Below are positions 9,734-18,936 of a stretch of 64,000 bases of DNA, one piece after another. The notes under the pieces were generated by a model. The model saw only the letters and a list, made by a program, of their open reading frames with translations, had not been told where the DNA came from and made no database searches. Origin of the DNA: CAVRXT01 sp963725655 (lineage in GTDB: Bacteria; Acidobacteriota; Terriglobia; Acidiferrales; UBA7541); the NCBI GenBank assembly GCA_963725655.1, contig CAVRYY010000002.1, positions 620,001 through 684,000 on the forward strand, read 5' to 3'. Both the position numbers and the translations under genes were made by a program. Within the stretch, counting starts at the first letter, position 1, and the number at the start of each line of letters is the position of its first letter.

Positions 9734-10172
9734 CGCCGGGCTGCGCGAATAGCAAGGCAACCGCTCCGCGCGGAAACCGGCCGCTGCCCGCTTCATGATC
9801 GCGGCGTTTCAGGGGTTCGTCTTACAGATGGAATGGGACGGCCACATTCGCGTGGAACCGTATATGCAGATTCTGGATACCTTTCTGAAATCCCTATCAC
9901 CATCCGTTTGACCGTTGATCTCGCGCTGCGGCCAGCACCCGCCACAGGGACCCCTATCGGCCTAATAGCGTCATTTTGTAAGTGCCGTGTCTGCAGTAGG
10001 ATAGGGGATGGTGGCCATGCTGCCGATCACGGGAGCGGCGAGCGAATCCAATATGAGGTACCTGGGAATCCCTCTAATTGCCGGCGCGGTGCCCTAAAAT
10101 TTGGGAACTTCTCTTACCGTCCTGCGGAATATGTAACGTGAGCCAGCGGAGACCGTCCTACTCAGTAGCGCG
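9734..10172. other. Gene-free region upstream of the ECF sigma gene
   Basis: No convincing ORF is present. The stretch holds an 8-bp inverted repeat (CCCCTATC at 9951-9958, GATAGGGG at 10000-10007, 41-nt spacer) and an extra CCCTATC at about 9891. A GGGAACTT sequence at 10103-10110 could be the -35 of an ECF-type promoter for the next gene, but the -10 is not clear. Confidence 0.4.
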
Positions 10173-10832
10173 ATGAATGGGCCGAACGAACTTCCGGACG
10201 ATGAACTCCTGCGGCGCATGATCGCCGGTGACGAGGACGCTTTTGCGTCTCTGTACCGCCGGCGTCAGGGGGGCTTGTTCCGCTTTGCTCTGCAAATGAC
10301 CGGCAGCGAAGCTACCGCCGAAGACGTGACCCAAGAGGCGTTTATGACTTTGATCCGCGACCCCAAACGATTTGACGCCGATCGCGGCAGCGTCTCGGCT
10401 TTTTTGTTCGGCATCGCCAGGAATCACATCATGCGGCGCATGCAGGTGGAGCGCGCATTCGTGGCCATGCCGGAGGGCCATGAGGAAGAGTTCGCCGCTT
10501 CCATGAAAAAGCGCGCGGGCGGCCATCCCGGATCGACCGAGAATCCCGCTGAAATATTGACGCGCGCTCAGACCGTCGATCGGGTGCGCGAAGCGGTGCT
10601 CACACTCCCGGCGGTCTATCGCGAAGTGGTGGTGCTGTGCGATCTGCAGGAACTCAGTTACGAAGATGTGGCTGCGGCGATTGGCTGCGCCATCGGCACC
10701 GTGCGATCCAGGTTGCATCGCGCGCGGAATTTGCTGGTTGCGAAATTGCGCACGCCGGCGGCGGATACCGCGAGCGCCGGCGCCGAATTGCTTACCGTAA
10801 TCAATGAACGCGCGATGAGGCGAGCCATATGA
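10173..10832 (+). CDS. ECF-family RNA polymerase sigma factor
   Basis: A 219-residue sigma-70 family factor with only regions 2 and 4. Region 2 (about residues 20-95) includes the core-binding AEDVTQEAFM motif, and region 4 (about 140-190) includes LPAVYREVVVLCDLQELSYEDVA-type helices and the DNA-recognition segment GTVRSRLHRARN. The linker between them (residues 100-130) is longer than in minimal ECF factors. The stop codon overlaps the ATG of the anti-sigma gene (ATGA at 10829), so expression is coupled. Target promoters are unknown. Confidence 0.9.
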   Translation: MNGPNELPDDELLRRMIAGDEDAFASLYRRRQGGLFRFALQMTGSEATAEDVTQEAFMTLIRDPKRFDADRGSVSAFLFGIARNHIMRRMQVERAFVAMPEGHEEEFAASMKKRAGGHPGSTENPAEILTRAQTVDRVREAVLTLPAVYREVVVLCDLQELSYEDVAAAIGCAIGTVRSRLHRARNLLVAKLRTPAADTASAGAELLTVINERAMRRAI

Positions 10833-11587
10833 ACTGCCTGGAATTTGAAAATGTAGTCCACGACATTACTCGCAGCAACGATGTTGTCTCTCCGTGGCAA
10901 CGCGGCTTGGATCATGCGCAAGGCTGCGAACGATGTGCCGGGCTCCTCGCGGAAGCGCGCGCCATCGAGGCATCCTTGCGCATCCTGGCCGTTTCCGACG
11001 GAGGCAAACAAGCGGCACCTTCAGTGGAAGATGCGTTGCGGGCGGCGTTTCGCAAGAATCGCGTGGTAGTCCCCGCATCGCCGCGCTGGACCCAGTGGGC
11101 CATGGGCGCAATGATCCTGGCGGGCGCTGCGGCGGTGCTGCTCGCGCTGCTTTTGAGTTTTCACACCGGCGGGAACCAAACGCCGCAGTCTTTCGCGGGC
11201 AACACGGCCAGCCAGCCGGCGGCGCCGGTGCCGGCATCGAGCAACGCCGTAGTGACGCCGGCGGCGTCAGAAGCCGTAGCAGCGACTGGCTCGACGCTTG
11301 CCCCTGCGCTAGCGCCGGCGATGGCAGGGCTTGCAGCGGGAGCGAATTCGGCGGCAGCCGTGGAATCGGCTAACGCGTCGGACGGGGCGTTTACTCCCCT
11401 CCCGGATAGCGACGATTCGCTCCCGCTCGACGGCGGTGCGGTGATTCGCGTGACCATGCAGAAATCCTTGCTGGCATCTTTCGGATTGCCAGCGGGTGAT
11501 GACGATGCCACCAGCACTGAGCAAATCGCCGCCGACGTCCTGGTGGACCAGGCCGGCACGCCGCGCGCCATTCGCGTCGTCCAGTAA
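10829..11587 (+). CDS. Membrane-bound zinc-finger anti-sigma factor
   Basis: The N-terminal domain carries the zf-HC2-type motif H29-x3-C33-x2-C36, which in this family binds zinc and holds the sigma factor. A single transmembrane helix follows at about residues 90-114 (GAMILAGAAAVLLALLLSF). After it comes an Ala/Pro-rich linker (about 120-190), then a small C-terminal domain ending in TPRAIRVVQ that resembles the start of a TonB-C-like fold. Overlap with the sigma gene supports the assignment. The signal sensed by the periplasmic part is unknown. Confidence 0.8.
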   Translation: MNCLEFENVVHDITRSNDVVSPWQRGLDHAQGCERCAGLLAEARAIEASLRILAVSDGGKQAAPSVEDALRAAFRKNRVVVPASPRWTQWAMGAMILAGAAAVLLALLLSFHTGGNQTPQSFAGNTASQPAAPVPASSNAVVTPAASEAVAATGSTLAPALAPAMAGLAAGANSAAAVESANASDGAFTPLPDSDDSLPLDGGAVIRVTMQKSLLASFGLPAGDDDATSTEQIAADVLVDQAGTPRAIRVVQ

Positions 11588-11694
11588 GTTGTCGAGTAGA
11601 TGGTTCGGTAAGAAGGTTAACAACGGTGCGGTAGCGCAGTATGCAGCAACGAGTTTGTGAGCGGCAACGAAGTTACTCCTGGAGGCGGTCTCCG

Positions 11695-12561
11695 ATGAAC
11701 ATGCGATGGCAGGCGTTGCGAATATTGAGCAGGACGGCAGGAATTCTTCTGATTTGCCCGGTGGCTTGGGCCCAGTCGGCTCCGCCGCCACCACCCCATG
11801 GCGACGCTGCCTTTGCCGGGGGCGGGATGCCCTTCGGCCACGAGGGCCCGCTTGGGTTCGTGGAATTTGAGGGAGGCATGCGCGGCGAAGTGGTGAAAGC
11901 ATCGCCGTTTTCGGCGCAAACCAGCGTCGAGACCACCCAGACACTGGCCGACGGCAACGTGATCAGCCGCAAGGTGACCGGTGCGGTGTATCGCGATAGC
12001 CAAGGCCGCACACGGCGTGAGGAGAGTTTGCCGGCGATCGGTCCTTTCGCCGCTTCCGGAAGCGCTCCGCACGCAGCGTTTATCAACGATCCGGTGGCGG
12101 GTGCTCATTACGTGCTCGAGGAGGACCACAAAGTGGCGCGTAAGTTTACCCCGCTGGATAAAGCCGACGTGACGCGCGATCATCCGCGCAACAAGCCGGA
12201 GAGCGACCTGCAAGAAACTACCGAAGCGCTCGGCACGCAAACCATTAACGGCGTCGCCGCCCAGGGTACGCGGGTGACGCGCACGATTCCGGCCGGGAAA
12301 ATCGGGAACGAAAAGCCGATCCAGATCGTCACCGAGAAATGGGTTTCGGCGGATCTACAGACTACCGTGATGGTGAAGCACTCCGATCCCCGCAACGGGA
12401 CGATGGTGTTTCAACTGCAGAATATTTCCCGCGCGGAGCCTGCGGCCACGCTGTTCCAGGTGCCGTCGGACTACACGGTGAAAGAGGGTGGGCCAAGGCC
12501 GGAACGCGGTGAGTTCCGTCACGGGCCTCCTGCTCCGCCGTCCGGCAGCCAGCCCGAATAG
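11695..12561 (+). CDS. Exported protein of unknown function, third gene of the ECF operon
   Basis: A 288-residue protein with a Sec signal peptide (LSRTAGILLICPVAWAQS) and a proline- and glycine-rich start and end. The central part (about residues 50-260) has long alternating beta-strand patterns and includes RKVTGAVYRDSQGRTRREE and EKWVSADLQTTVMVKHSDPR, a type common in acidobacterial exported proteins. ATG 11695 is preferred to the upstream in-frame ATG 11641 because GGAGG lies 9 nt before it. Its position behind sigma and anti-sigma suggests it is a regulon effector or part of the sensing path (inference). Confidence 0.65.
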   Translation: MNMRWQALRILSRTAGILLICPVAWAQSAPPPPPHGDAAFAGGGMPFGHEGPLGFVEFEGGMRGEVVKASPFSAQTSVETTQTLADGNVISRKVTGAVYRDSQGRTRREESLPAIGPFAASGSAPHAAFINDPVAGAHYVLEEDHKVARKFTPLDKADVTRDHPRNKPESDLQETTEALGTQTINGVAAQGTRVTRTIPAGKIGNEKPIQIVTEKWVSADLQTTVMVKHSDPRNGTMVFQLQNISRAEPAATLFQVPSDYTVKEGGPRPERGEFRHGPPAPPSGSQPE

Positions 12562-12597
12562 ATCGGCTCTGCCATCTTTTCCCCCTCGGGCGCGCCC

Positions 12598-12650
12598 GAC
12601 CCGTCGCCCGGGTTTACGGGCGGGGTCTCCCTCCTCCGCCCTCTTTTTTT
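12598..12650 (+). terminator. Probable terminator after the ECF operon
   Basis: An 11-bp stem with a 2-nt bulge (GACCC-gt-CGCCCG, loop GGTTTA, CGGGCG-GGGTC; 12598-12627) is followed by a run of seven T at 12644-12650. The 16-nt gap between stem and T-run is longer than in a classic intrinsic terminator. Confidence 0.45.
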
Positions 12651-12768
12651 CCTCCGTGCATTTCCGCTTCCGAAATCCCCGTTCATGCGGCGACTTTCGA
12701 AAATGCCCGCCTCGCGGTGTGGTGTTATGCTACTGAACGAAAGACCATCTCAATCCAGGTGCTTCGCG

Positions 12769-13749
12769 TTGACTCGCCCAAGAATTCTGGTCACCCATTC
12801 GCTGTTCGAACCTGCCATCGCAGCGCTCACTCCCCATTTTGAAATGGATATTTGGCGGGATTCGCCGGTAATGCCCCGCGATGAATTGCTGCGGCGCCTG
12901 GCCGACAAGGACGCTTTGGTCTGCCTGCTGAGCAATAAAGTGGACGAAGAACTCCTGGCGCATGCGCCCAAGCTGCGCATCGCCGCTACCGTCTCAGTGG
13001 GCTACGACAACATCGACGTGCCGGCATGCACTCGCCATTCCGTGGCCGCCACCAATACGCCCGGCGTGCTGGACGATACCACCGCCGATTTTGCGTGGAC
13101 TCTGCTGATGGCCGTGGCGCGGCGCCTGATCGAGGGAGAAACTTGGCTGCGATCGGGCACCTGGCCTGGATGGGACTTGGATCAGCTTTGCGGCGCCGAC
13201 GTCTGGGGCAAGACCCTGGGAATTTATGGCTTCGGACGAATCGGCCGGGAAGTAGCGCGCCGCTCACTGGGCTTCAAGATGCGGGTGATCTATTACAGCA
13301 ACCACCGCGCGCCGGAGGAAGTCGAGAGGGAACTGCACGCCGAATACGTCGACCGCGATCGCGTGATCGCCGAATCGGACTTTCTCTCGTTGCACGTCCC
13401 GCTCACCCCGGATACACGCCACCTGATTTCCGCCGAAACGTTGTCCCGGATGAAGCGCACCGCGTTCCTCATCAATACCACGCGCGGTCCGGTGGTGGAC
13501 GAGGCCGCGCTGGCTGTGGCGCTGCAGTCCGGAGTGATCGCGGGTGCGGCATTGGACGTGTTCGAGCACGAGCCTAAGGTGCATCCCGCGCTGATACCCC
13601 TAAAGAACGTGGTGCTGGCGCCGCACATGGGCAGCGGCTCGATCGAGACGCGCACCAAAATGGCGGTGATGGCGGCGCAAAACGTAGTGGCGCTTTTCCA
13701 GGGGCAGCGGCCGCCGAACGTGCTGAATCCCGAGGCGCTAAAGATCTAA
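12769..13749 (+). CDS. D-2-hydroxyacid dehydrogenase (glyoxylate/hydroxypyruvate reductase type)
   Basis: A 326-residue NAD(P)-dependent dehydrogenase. The NAD-binding motif GIYGFGRIGREVARR lies near residue 150, and the catalytic Arg, Glu and His sit in NTTRGPVVDEAAL, DVFEHEPKVHP and APHMGSGS. This is the D-glycerate dehydrogenase / glyoxylate reductase subgroup (GhrB-like). TTG 12769 fits the usual N-terminus (TRPRILVTHSLF) and has AGGTG 7 nt upstream; in-frame ATGs at 12685 and 12727 would add an unlikely extension. The next gene is glycerate kinase, so the pair probably channels hydroxypyruvate or glyoxylate to glycerate and 2-phosphoglycerate. Confidence 0.85.
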   Translation: MTRPRILVTHSLFEPAIAALTPHFEMDIWRDSPVMPRDELLRRLADKDALVCLLSNKVDEELLAHAPKLRIAATVSVGYDNIDVPACTRHSVAATNTPGVLDDTTADFAWTLLMAVARRLIEGETWLRSGTWPGWDLDQLCGADVWGKTLGIYGFGRIGREVARRSLGFKMRVIYYSNHRAPEEVERELHAEYVDRDRVIAESDFLSLHVPLTPDTRHLISAETLSRMKRTAFLINTTRGPVVDEAALAVALQSGVIAGAALDVFEHEPKVHPALIPLKNVVLAPHMGSGSIETRTKMAVMAAQNVVALFQGQRPPNVLNPEALKI

Positions 13750-13831
13750 GGCCGCCGAAGCGTTTGCTAGCGGAGCTCCAAAATCACAGTGCCAGATCCG
13801 GCGAACCACGACCGCGGAATGAAGTCAGAAT

Positions 13832-15181
13832 ATGAAAGCTGTTGCGGAACGGATTTTTCGCGAAACACTTAATGCGATTGATATTCGCGCCACGCTGCCG
13901 TTGCGCCTGCCGCGTAGCGATTGTGTGATCGACGTTTCCGCTTGCGGTGCGGCTTCCGGACACACCCGCGCCCACCCGCTAGCCGCCGTGGCAGCAATGG
14001 ACCTCCGAAACTTTCGGACGATATCCGCAATCGCGTTTGGCAAGGCTGCTGCCGCAATGGCCCAGGGTCTCACCGACGTGCTGGCGCCGGATTTTGCCCC
14101 CACTGGTATCTGCGTTGTGCCAGCGCCTCCCAGGTCTCCATTGCCGGGCTGGGAAATAATTGTGGCTGGGCACCCCATGCCGAACGAAGAGAGCTTTCGC
14201 GCCGGCCGCCTGATCCTCGATTTGCTGCACCAATGCGATCAGCACTCCCTGGTCTTTTTTCTGGTCTCCGGCGGCGGCTCCGCATTGATTGAGCATCCCC
14301 TCGATCCGGGGATTTCGCACCAGGATTTCGAGGCGCTGAATGAAGCCCTGGTCAAGTGCGGCGCGCCCATCGCGGACATGAACGCGGTCCGCAAGCATTT
14401 CTCCGGCGTCAAAGGGGGACGCTTGGCGACAGCCGCGCCCGCTGCCATGAAGATTACCCTGGGCGTCTCCGACGTACCCGAGGGGCAAGATAGCGCTCTA
14501 GCCTCCGGTCCCACCCTTCCAGACCCGAGCACCGTCGGCGACGTTTTGCGCATCGCCACACAATTCCGCCTGGCCCCGCTGCTCCCTCCCACGTTGCGCC
14601 AGCGGCTGGAGTCCCAGCGCATCGAAGAAACACCCAAGGCGGACCACCCGGCGTTCGCGCGCAGCTTGTACTTGCGTCTGCTGGGGTCGCACGATCTGAC
14701 GCATTGCGCCCACCGCACCGCCGAAGCAGCAGGCTTCGTATGCGAAGTGGATAATTCAACCAACGATTGGCCGCTCGAAGAGGCGTCAAACTACCTGCTG
14801 GAGCGCCTCGCCGAGCTGAAACGCTGGAACCCTAGCCGGCCAGTAGCGTTGATCGCCAGCGGAGAACTTTCCAGCCCGGCGGAGGGAAGTGGGGTGGGAG
14901 GACGCAACGCTGCGTTTGTGTTAACCTGCGTGCCTAAGATCGCCGGCAAACCCGTGGTCGTGCTCAGCGCCGGCACGGACGGCATCGACGGCAATAGTCC
15001 GGCCGCCGGGGCGGTGGCCGACGGCGAAACGTTGGGACGGGCACACTCGGCCGGGTGGGACCCGCAGGACTATCGACGCCGCTTCGATTCCTTTCATTTC
15101 TTTGAAAACATGGGAGATACTGTAATTACAGGCCCCACTGGCAACAACTTGCGGGACCTTCGCATCCTACTGGCGCCTTAA
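13832..15181 (+). CDS. gckA: Glycerate 2-kinase (DUF4147/MOFRL type)
   Basis: A 449-residue class II glycerate kinase, which phosphorylates D-glycerate at C2. The N-terminal DUF4147 domain shows AIAFGKAAAAMAQG, VAGHPMPNEES, FLVSGGGSALIE, and the block MNAVRKHFSGVKGGRLA. The C-terminal MOFRL domain shows SGELSSPAEGSGVGGRNAAF and VVLSAGTDGIDGNSPAAGAVAD. Length is normal. It follows the hydroxypyruvate-reductase-like gene by about 80 bp on the same strand, giving a coherent glycerate module; glcDEF about 23 kb away would feed it glyoxylate. Confidence 0.92.
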   Translation: MKAVAERIFRETLNAIDIRATLPLRLPRSDCVIDVSACGAASGHTRAHPLAAVAAMDLRNFRTISAIAFGKAAAAMAQGLTDVLAPDFAPTGICVVPAPPRSPLPGWEIIVAGHPMPNEESFRAGRLILDLLHQCDQHSLVFFLVSGGGSALIEHPLDPGISHQDFEALNEALVKCGAPIADMNAVRKHFSGVKGGRLATAAPAAMKITLGVSDVPEGQDSALASGPTLPDPSTVGDVLRIATQFRLAPLLPPTLRQRLESQRIEETPKADHPAFARSLYLRLLGSHDLTHCAHRTAEAAGFVCEVDNSTNDWPLEEASNYLLERLAELKRWNPSRPVALIASGELSSPAEGSGVGGRNAAFVLTCVPKIAGKPVVVLSAGTDGIDGNSPAAGAVADGETLGRAHSAGWDPQDYRRRFDSFHFFENMGDTVITGPTGNNLRDLRILLAP

Positions 15182-15216
15182 CCCCGGTCACCCGCTCCCC
15201 ACCAAATAATCGTAGT

Positions 15217-15245
15217 TTTGGTACCTACCAAAGCAGCCTTTTTTT
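15217..15245 (+). terminator. Weak terminator-like hairpin after gckA
   Basis: TTTGG (15217-15221) and CCAAA (15228-15232) pair around TACCTA and are followed by seven T at 15239-15245. The stem is short and AT-rich, so the call is tentative. Confidence 0.35.
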
Positions 15246-15299
15246 GTTAAGCTACGCTCGCTTTCATTCGCATTCATAGTTAGATAGGGGTTTTCATTC

Positions 15300-15932
15300 A
15301 TGCAGCTCATTACTTCATTACAGATAACGGTTCCGCCAACGATTATCATACTTCGGTGGATTGCAGCGGTTGTATTATTTCTGGAACTACCGGTGCCTTT
15401 TTACTGGTTCATCCTTCATCCTAATTCCAACTACTGGCGTACCCGGCAAAAATTAGCATTTTCGATTGCGGTGCTGCCGTGGCCGATCGTCGCCATTTTA
15501 CTCGCGGTATTCCGCAATCAGATTTTTGCAAACAGCCTGCCTCGCTATTGGGAAATGTTTGCAGGCATGGCGGCGATCCTCCTCGAATTCTGGCTGATCG
15601 TGCTGGCCAAACGTGCTCTGGGCCTCGCGCGGCTGGTTGGCAAAACCGAGATGGACGGTGACGGCGAGATCGAATCCGGGGGAATCTACGCTCGGATGCG
15701 GCATCCGCGGTACGCGGGAATGATCGGAGCGGTGGTTGGGGCGGGGTTACTCAGCGCCAACACCACGCTTTGGATCGTTCTAGCGGTTTGGACCGTGCTG
15801 GTGCTGGCCGCAGTCACGCTCGAAGAGCGCGAGCTCAAGCGCCGCTTTGGCGCGGCCTATCTCGACTATTGCCGGCAGGTTCCGCGATTTGTACCTAACC
15901 GGTTTCGCGCTCGCGCCGACTGGCCGCAATAA
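15300..15932 (+). CDS. ICMT/PEMT-like integral membrane methyltransferase
   Basis: A 210-residue protein with four to five hydrophobic helices and the C-terminal signature of the isoprenylcysteine carboxyl methyltransferase / phospholipid methyltransferase superfamily: GIYARMRHPRYAGM near residue 135, then EERELKRRFGAAYLDYCRQVPRF. The Arg-His-Pro and Glu-Glu residues bind the methyl donor SAM in the family. Bacterial members modify lipids or unknown small molecules; the substrate here cannot be inferred. AGGGG lies 11 nt upstream of the ATG. It stands alone between likely terminator structures and the TPR gene. Confidence 0.8.
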   Translation: MQLITSLQITVPPTIIILRWIAAVVLFLELPVPFYWFILHPNSNYWRTRQKLAFSIAVLPWPIVAILLAVFRNQIFANSLPRYWEMFAGMAAILLEFWLIVLAKRALGLARLVGKTEMDGDGEIESGGIYARMRHPRYAGMIGAVVGAGLLSANTTLWIVLAVWTVLVLAAVTLEERELKRRFGAAYLDYCRQVPRFVPNRFRARADWPQ

Positions 15933-16093
15933 GCCGGTCGGGCATTTCCCGGTATTCCCACGCCCCTGAGGCAGTCGAACTCGAAAGACGCCGCGCGCGT
16001 TTCGCGCCGGGGGCGGAGGCGTGCGCCGAAATACATCCGTTGACGTTGCCCGCCAGAAGCGATAGGGTGCGAACCGGCTCCTGGAGGTACCTC

Positions 16094-17245
16094 ATGCCGA
16101 TCCGATCATTGTCCCCAACTACGAAACCCGTCATTTTAGCGCTGGCGCTGGCGTCACTGTTCGCCGGGGCAGCGCGCGCTCAGCTCGGCAAGCGTGTGAT
16201 GACCACTGCCGGCACCCCGGAAGATAAAGCGGTTTCCGAAATCTACGCGACCACCGACCCGGCGGCCAAGATCGCGTTGCTGGATAAGTTCATGACCGAC
16301 CTTGGCAAAGGCGAATTCGAGCTGCTGGGCAATCAGATCTACGTGGCCACCTACCTGGAACAGAAAAACTATCCCAAGGTCTACGAATACGGCGAAAAGG
16401 TGCTGAAGCTCGATCCCAACGATTTCGGCACGCTGGCCAAAATGGTTCAGGCCGCGGATGAGGCCGGCGATACCGCCAAGGTCCTGGATTTCGGCGAACG
16501 TGCCGGCAAGATACTCACGCAATACAAGGCATCCACCCCGGCGGACGACACCGCCAAGAACGCCAAGGAGCAAATTCTGGAAGAAAACTCCGCAGACATC
16601 AGCCGCGTGGAATACGCGATGTATGTCGACGCCTCCAAGAGCGCCTCGCCACTGGACCGAGCGGGATTCCTGGATCGCTATGCCGCCGCGTTTCCCGATT
16701 CGCCTTATACCAACGACGCCAGAAACAACGAAGCGGTGGCTTACCTGCAGGCCCAGAAACCCGACAAAATGACCGAGGTCGCGCAGAAAAATTTGGCCGC
16801 CGATCCGGACGACGTCAGCATGCTGATTCTTCTATCGGACTACTGGAGCGAAAAGGGTACGCCCGCGCAACTGGACAAGGCGGCGCAATACGCGCAAAAG
16901 GCTCTCGATGATCTAGGCACTGCGAAAAAGCCAGACGCGGTTTCCGACGATGACTGGAAGAAGCACATCGCACTGCAGCAGGGCCTGGCTTACTCCGCGA
17001 TCGGCATGGTGGACGTAAACAAAACGAAGAACCCGCAAGCCGTCGACGCTTTCAAGAAAGCCAGCCCGCTGTTGAAGGCGGATACGCTCAGCTACGGCCG
17101 GAATCTTTATCGGTTGGGATTTACGCTGGCCAAGATGAAGCGGATTCCCGAAGCCAAGGCCGTTCTAACCCAAGCGGTCGCGGTGGATAGTCCGTACAAA
17201 GTGCTGGCGAAACAAACGCTGGACACGATCAGCAACCCGCGCTGA
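16094..17245 (+). CDS. Exported TPR-repeat protein
   Basis: A 383-residue protein with a signal peptide (PVILALALASLFAGAARAQ), followed by helical repeats of tetratricopeptide type: for example YLEQKNYPKVYEYGEKVLKLDPN, DDVSMLILLSDYWSEKG and YRLGFTLAKMKRIPEAKAVLTQAV. It probably acts as a periplasmic protein-interaction scaffold; partners are unknown. ATG 16094 was chosen because GGAGG lies 6 nt upstream; the longer in-frame start at 16040 would bury the signal peptide. It is convergent with the bactofilin gene. Confidence 0.75.
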   Translation: MPIRSLSPTTKPVILALALASLFAGAARAQLGKRVMTTAGTPEDKAVSEIYATTDPAAKIALLDKFMTDLGKGEFELLGNQIYVATYLEQKNYPKVYEYGEKVLKLDPNDFGTLAKMVQAADEAGDTAKVLDFGERAGKILTQYKASTPADDTAKNAKEQILEENSADISRVEYAMYVDASKSASPLDRAGFLDRYAAAFPDSPYTNDARNNEAVAYLQAQKPDKMTEVAQKNLAADPDDVSMLILLSDYWSEKGTPAQLDKAAQYAQKALDDLGTAKKPDAVSDDDWKKHIALQQGLAYSAIGMVDVNKTKNPQAVDAFKKASPLLKADTLSYGRNLYRLGFTLAKMKRIPEAKAVLTQAVAVDSPYKVLAKQTLDTISNPR

Positions 17246-17476
17246 TTCGCCTCCGCTCCGAAACGCGGGTCGTGGCCACGGCGCTCGTGTCGCCAAAAAG
17301 CGCCGATCCCGGTATTCCAAACGCGAAAAAGGAAGCCGGCACTCTCAACGTGCAGCCTCATCGCACGCCCATCCAAAGCAGCGCCTTCCACAAAAATCGA
17401 ATTTAGGAATTATTGACGGGAACAGTTGCGAGGGGAAATTTCCGGGGGGCGCCGGAGGAGGTACGCCCCCGCGGAT

Positions 17477-17974
17477 TTACTCCTGCACGGTTGTTTCAGT
17501 GCGGGCAAGCAAACTCTGCAAATCGGCGCCCACGGGTTTCGTGTCGCGGTCGATTTCGATGGCGCCTTTCAGGTACGCGCCTTCCTGAATGGAAATTCGC
17601 GAAGTAAAGAGGTCGCCGATGAACGAGCCTTCTTTGTGAATTTCCACGCGGTCGTGAGCGCGGATTTCTCCATTCACCTTTCCTTCAATCACCACTTCGC
17701 GAGCCACCACTTCGCCCTGAATCTTTCCGGTGGGACCAATCGTCAGGCGGTTGCCGCCCAGCGACACCGGTCCATCCAGCTTGCAATCGATATGGACGTC
17801 TTCCGCTCCCGAAAGTTCACCCTTCAACGTCAGCCCTACGCCTAGCCACGCCACCGGCCGGTTCGCTTGCGACGACGGCCGATATTCGGGCGCAGCAGCG
17901 GGCACGGGCCGGCTGGGTTCATTCAGAGTGGAAGTGCCGGACGAGCCTGGCGCGCCTGATTTGTTTGTCCACAT
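17477..17974 (-). CDS. Bactofilin (polymer-forming cytoskeletal protein)
   Basis: A 165-residue protein with a disordered, Pro/Ser-rich N-terminus (about 45 residues), then a right-handed beta-helix core in which short strands repeat every 17-18 residues: LTLKGELSGAEDVHIDCKLDGPV, LTIGPTGKIQGEVVAREVVIEGKVNGEI, VEIHKEGSFIGDL, ISIQEGAYLKGAI. This is the DUF583/bactofilin pattern; such proteins polymerise without nucleotide near the membrane. ATG 17974 is preferred to the longer ORF because AGGAG lies 9 nt upstream. The PilZ gene is transcribed in the same direction upstream. Confidence 0.88.
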   Translation of the reverse strand: MWTNKSGAPGSSGTSTLNEPSRPVPAAAPEYRPSSQANRPVAWLGVGLTLKGELSGAEDVHIDCKLDGPVSLGGNRLTIGPTGKIQGEVVAREVVIEGKVNGEIRAHDRVEIHKEGSFIGDLFTSRISIQEGAYLKGAIEIDRDTKPVGADLQSLLARTETTVQE

Positions 17975-18192
17975 ATGGGTAAGCTCCTTAATGCTACGAA
18001 TCGTCGGCGAGTGTATCTGATCGAACTGTAGACGTCGTTTCGGAAAGCGGCAATCAGGAACCAATCAGCGTTTGTCGGAATTTGTATTGGCGTTTTGGCG
18101 TCGCGGGAAATTCCGTAAGTAATTCGCCGGAATTGCACGCAACGAACGCCGCCAGACCGCCGTTTTACCGATTCGAGCGCGTTAGTGATTTC

Positions 18193-18561
18193 TCACACGC
18201 TGCTCCTGGATCTCGGCGCAGTCTGCAGCGGCTGATACAAGTGCCAGAAATTGTCACCGGCGCGCACGAACTCGATCCCAACCCGGTACATGCCACGGCG
18301 CGTTTGCTCAACGTTTACCACCCGGCACTCCCGCTCCTCTTGCGTCAGGCTGTGCACCAGCAGGATGGATTGGCCCGGAATCACCGGCGCGTCAATCGCG
18401 ATATTCGCCCCAAACGCATTCACGCTAATGGTGCGCGTGTGCCCGCGGAAAGGATGATTGTCGGGCGTCCGTCCATACACCTGTATTGGAACTCGTAACG
18501 GCAGCCGCTTACTGCGGCGCTGCGCGGGCCCTGAGTGCTGAACGGCGCGTCTTGCGGTCAT
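18193..18561 (-). CDS. PilZ-domain protein
   Basis: A small PilZ protein (122 residues from ATG 18561; 142 if the upstream ATG 18621 is used). It has the Arg-rich RRSKRLPLRVPIQV segment and a degenerate second motif, ISVNAFGANI, in place of D/NxSxxG, then the strand GMYRVGIEFV near the C-terminus. PilZ domains bind cyclic di-GMP when both motifs are intact. Here the second motif keeps Ser and Gly but has Asn between spacer residues, so binding is likely but unproven. It may act with the downstream bactofilin gene (same direction). Confidence 0.75.
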   Translation of the reverse strand: MTARRAVQHSGPAQRRSKRLPLRVPIQVYGRTPDNHPFRGHTRTISVNAFGANIAIDAPVIPGQSILLVHSLTQEERECRVVNVEQTRRGMYRVGIEFVRAGDNFWHLYQPLQTAPRSRSSV

Positions 18562-18936
18562 GTTGCCCGAAGATATCGCTGGGATAGGACAGTGGCAATA
18601 GTACTCACGGACAGGTTGCACCTATGTACCAATTCTGTCCCTTTCGTCAGTTGGCCGGGAAGGTAACACCACGTAGTTTCCTGGAGTAGCATTCAGGAAC
18701 GGATTAAACGCTTTTAACTTGGAGCCTCTGCGGCGGATGCTAAGCTGGGATTTCATCCAGCGTCATTTCCGCGGACCGCTCCCCAGGCGGCCGGACGAAC
18801 CTAGGAGTGGCGCTTCGAAAGTGACTCAGCTTTTCTCGTTCACGCGGTGAAACTCGCACGCTCGTCGTTCGTTCCGATTCGCCCGGGAAGGGCAAGCAGC
18901 AGGCGCCTCATTTGGGTTCAGGAGCCATGATTTACG
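18562..18936. other. Divergent intergenic region
   Basis: This lies between the leftward PilZ gene and the rightward pentapeptide gene and must contain both promoters. No ORF, strong hairpin or operator was recognised. The first 60 bp may instead code for the N-terminus of the longer PilZ form. Confidence 0.4.

Noticed and set aside
9951..10007. CCCCTATC / GATAGGGG pair as a terminator or operator
   Set aside because: The 8-bp arms are 41 nt apart, there is no T-tract, and a third partial copy suggests coincidence or a weak repeat.
9833..10141. 102-codon plus-strand frame upstream of the sigma gene
   Set aside because: No ribosome-binding site, no family likeness and an irregular residue mix; better treated as regulatory or empty DNA.
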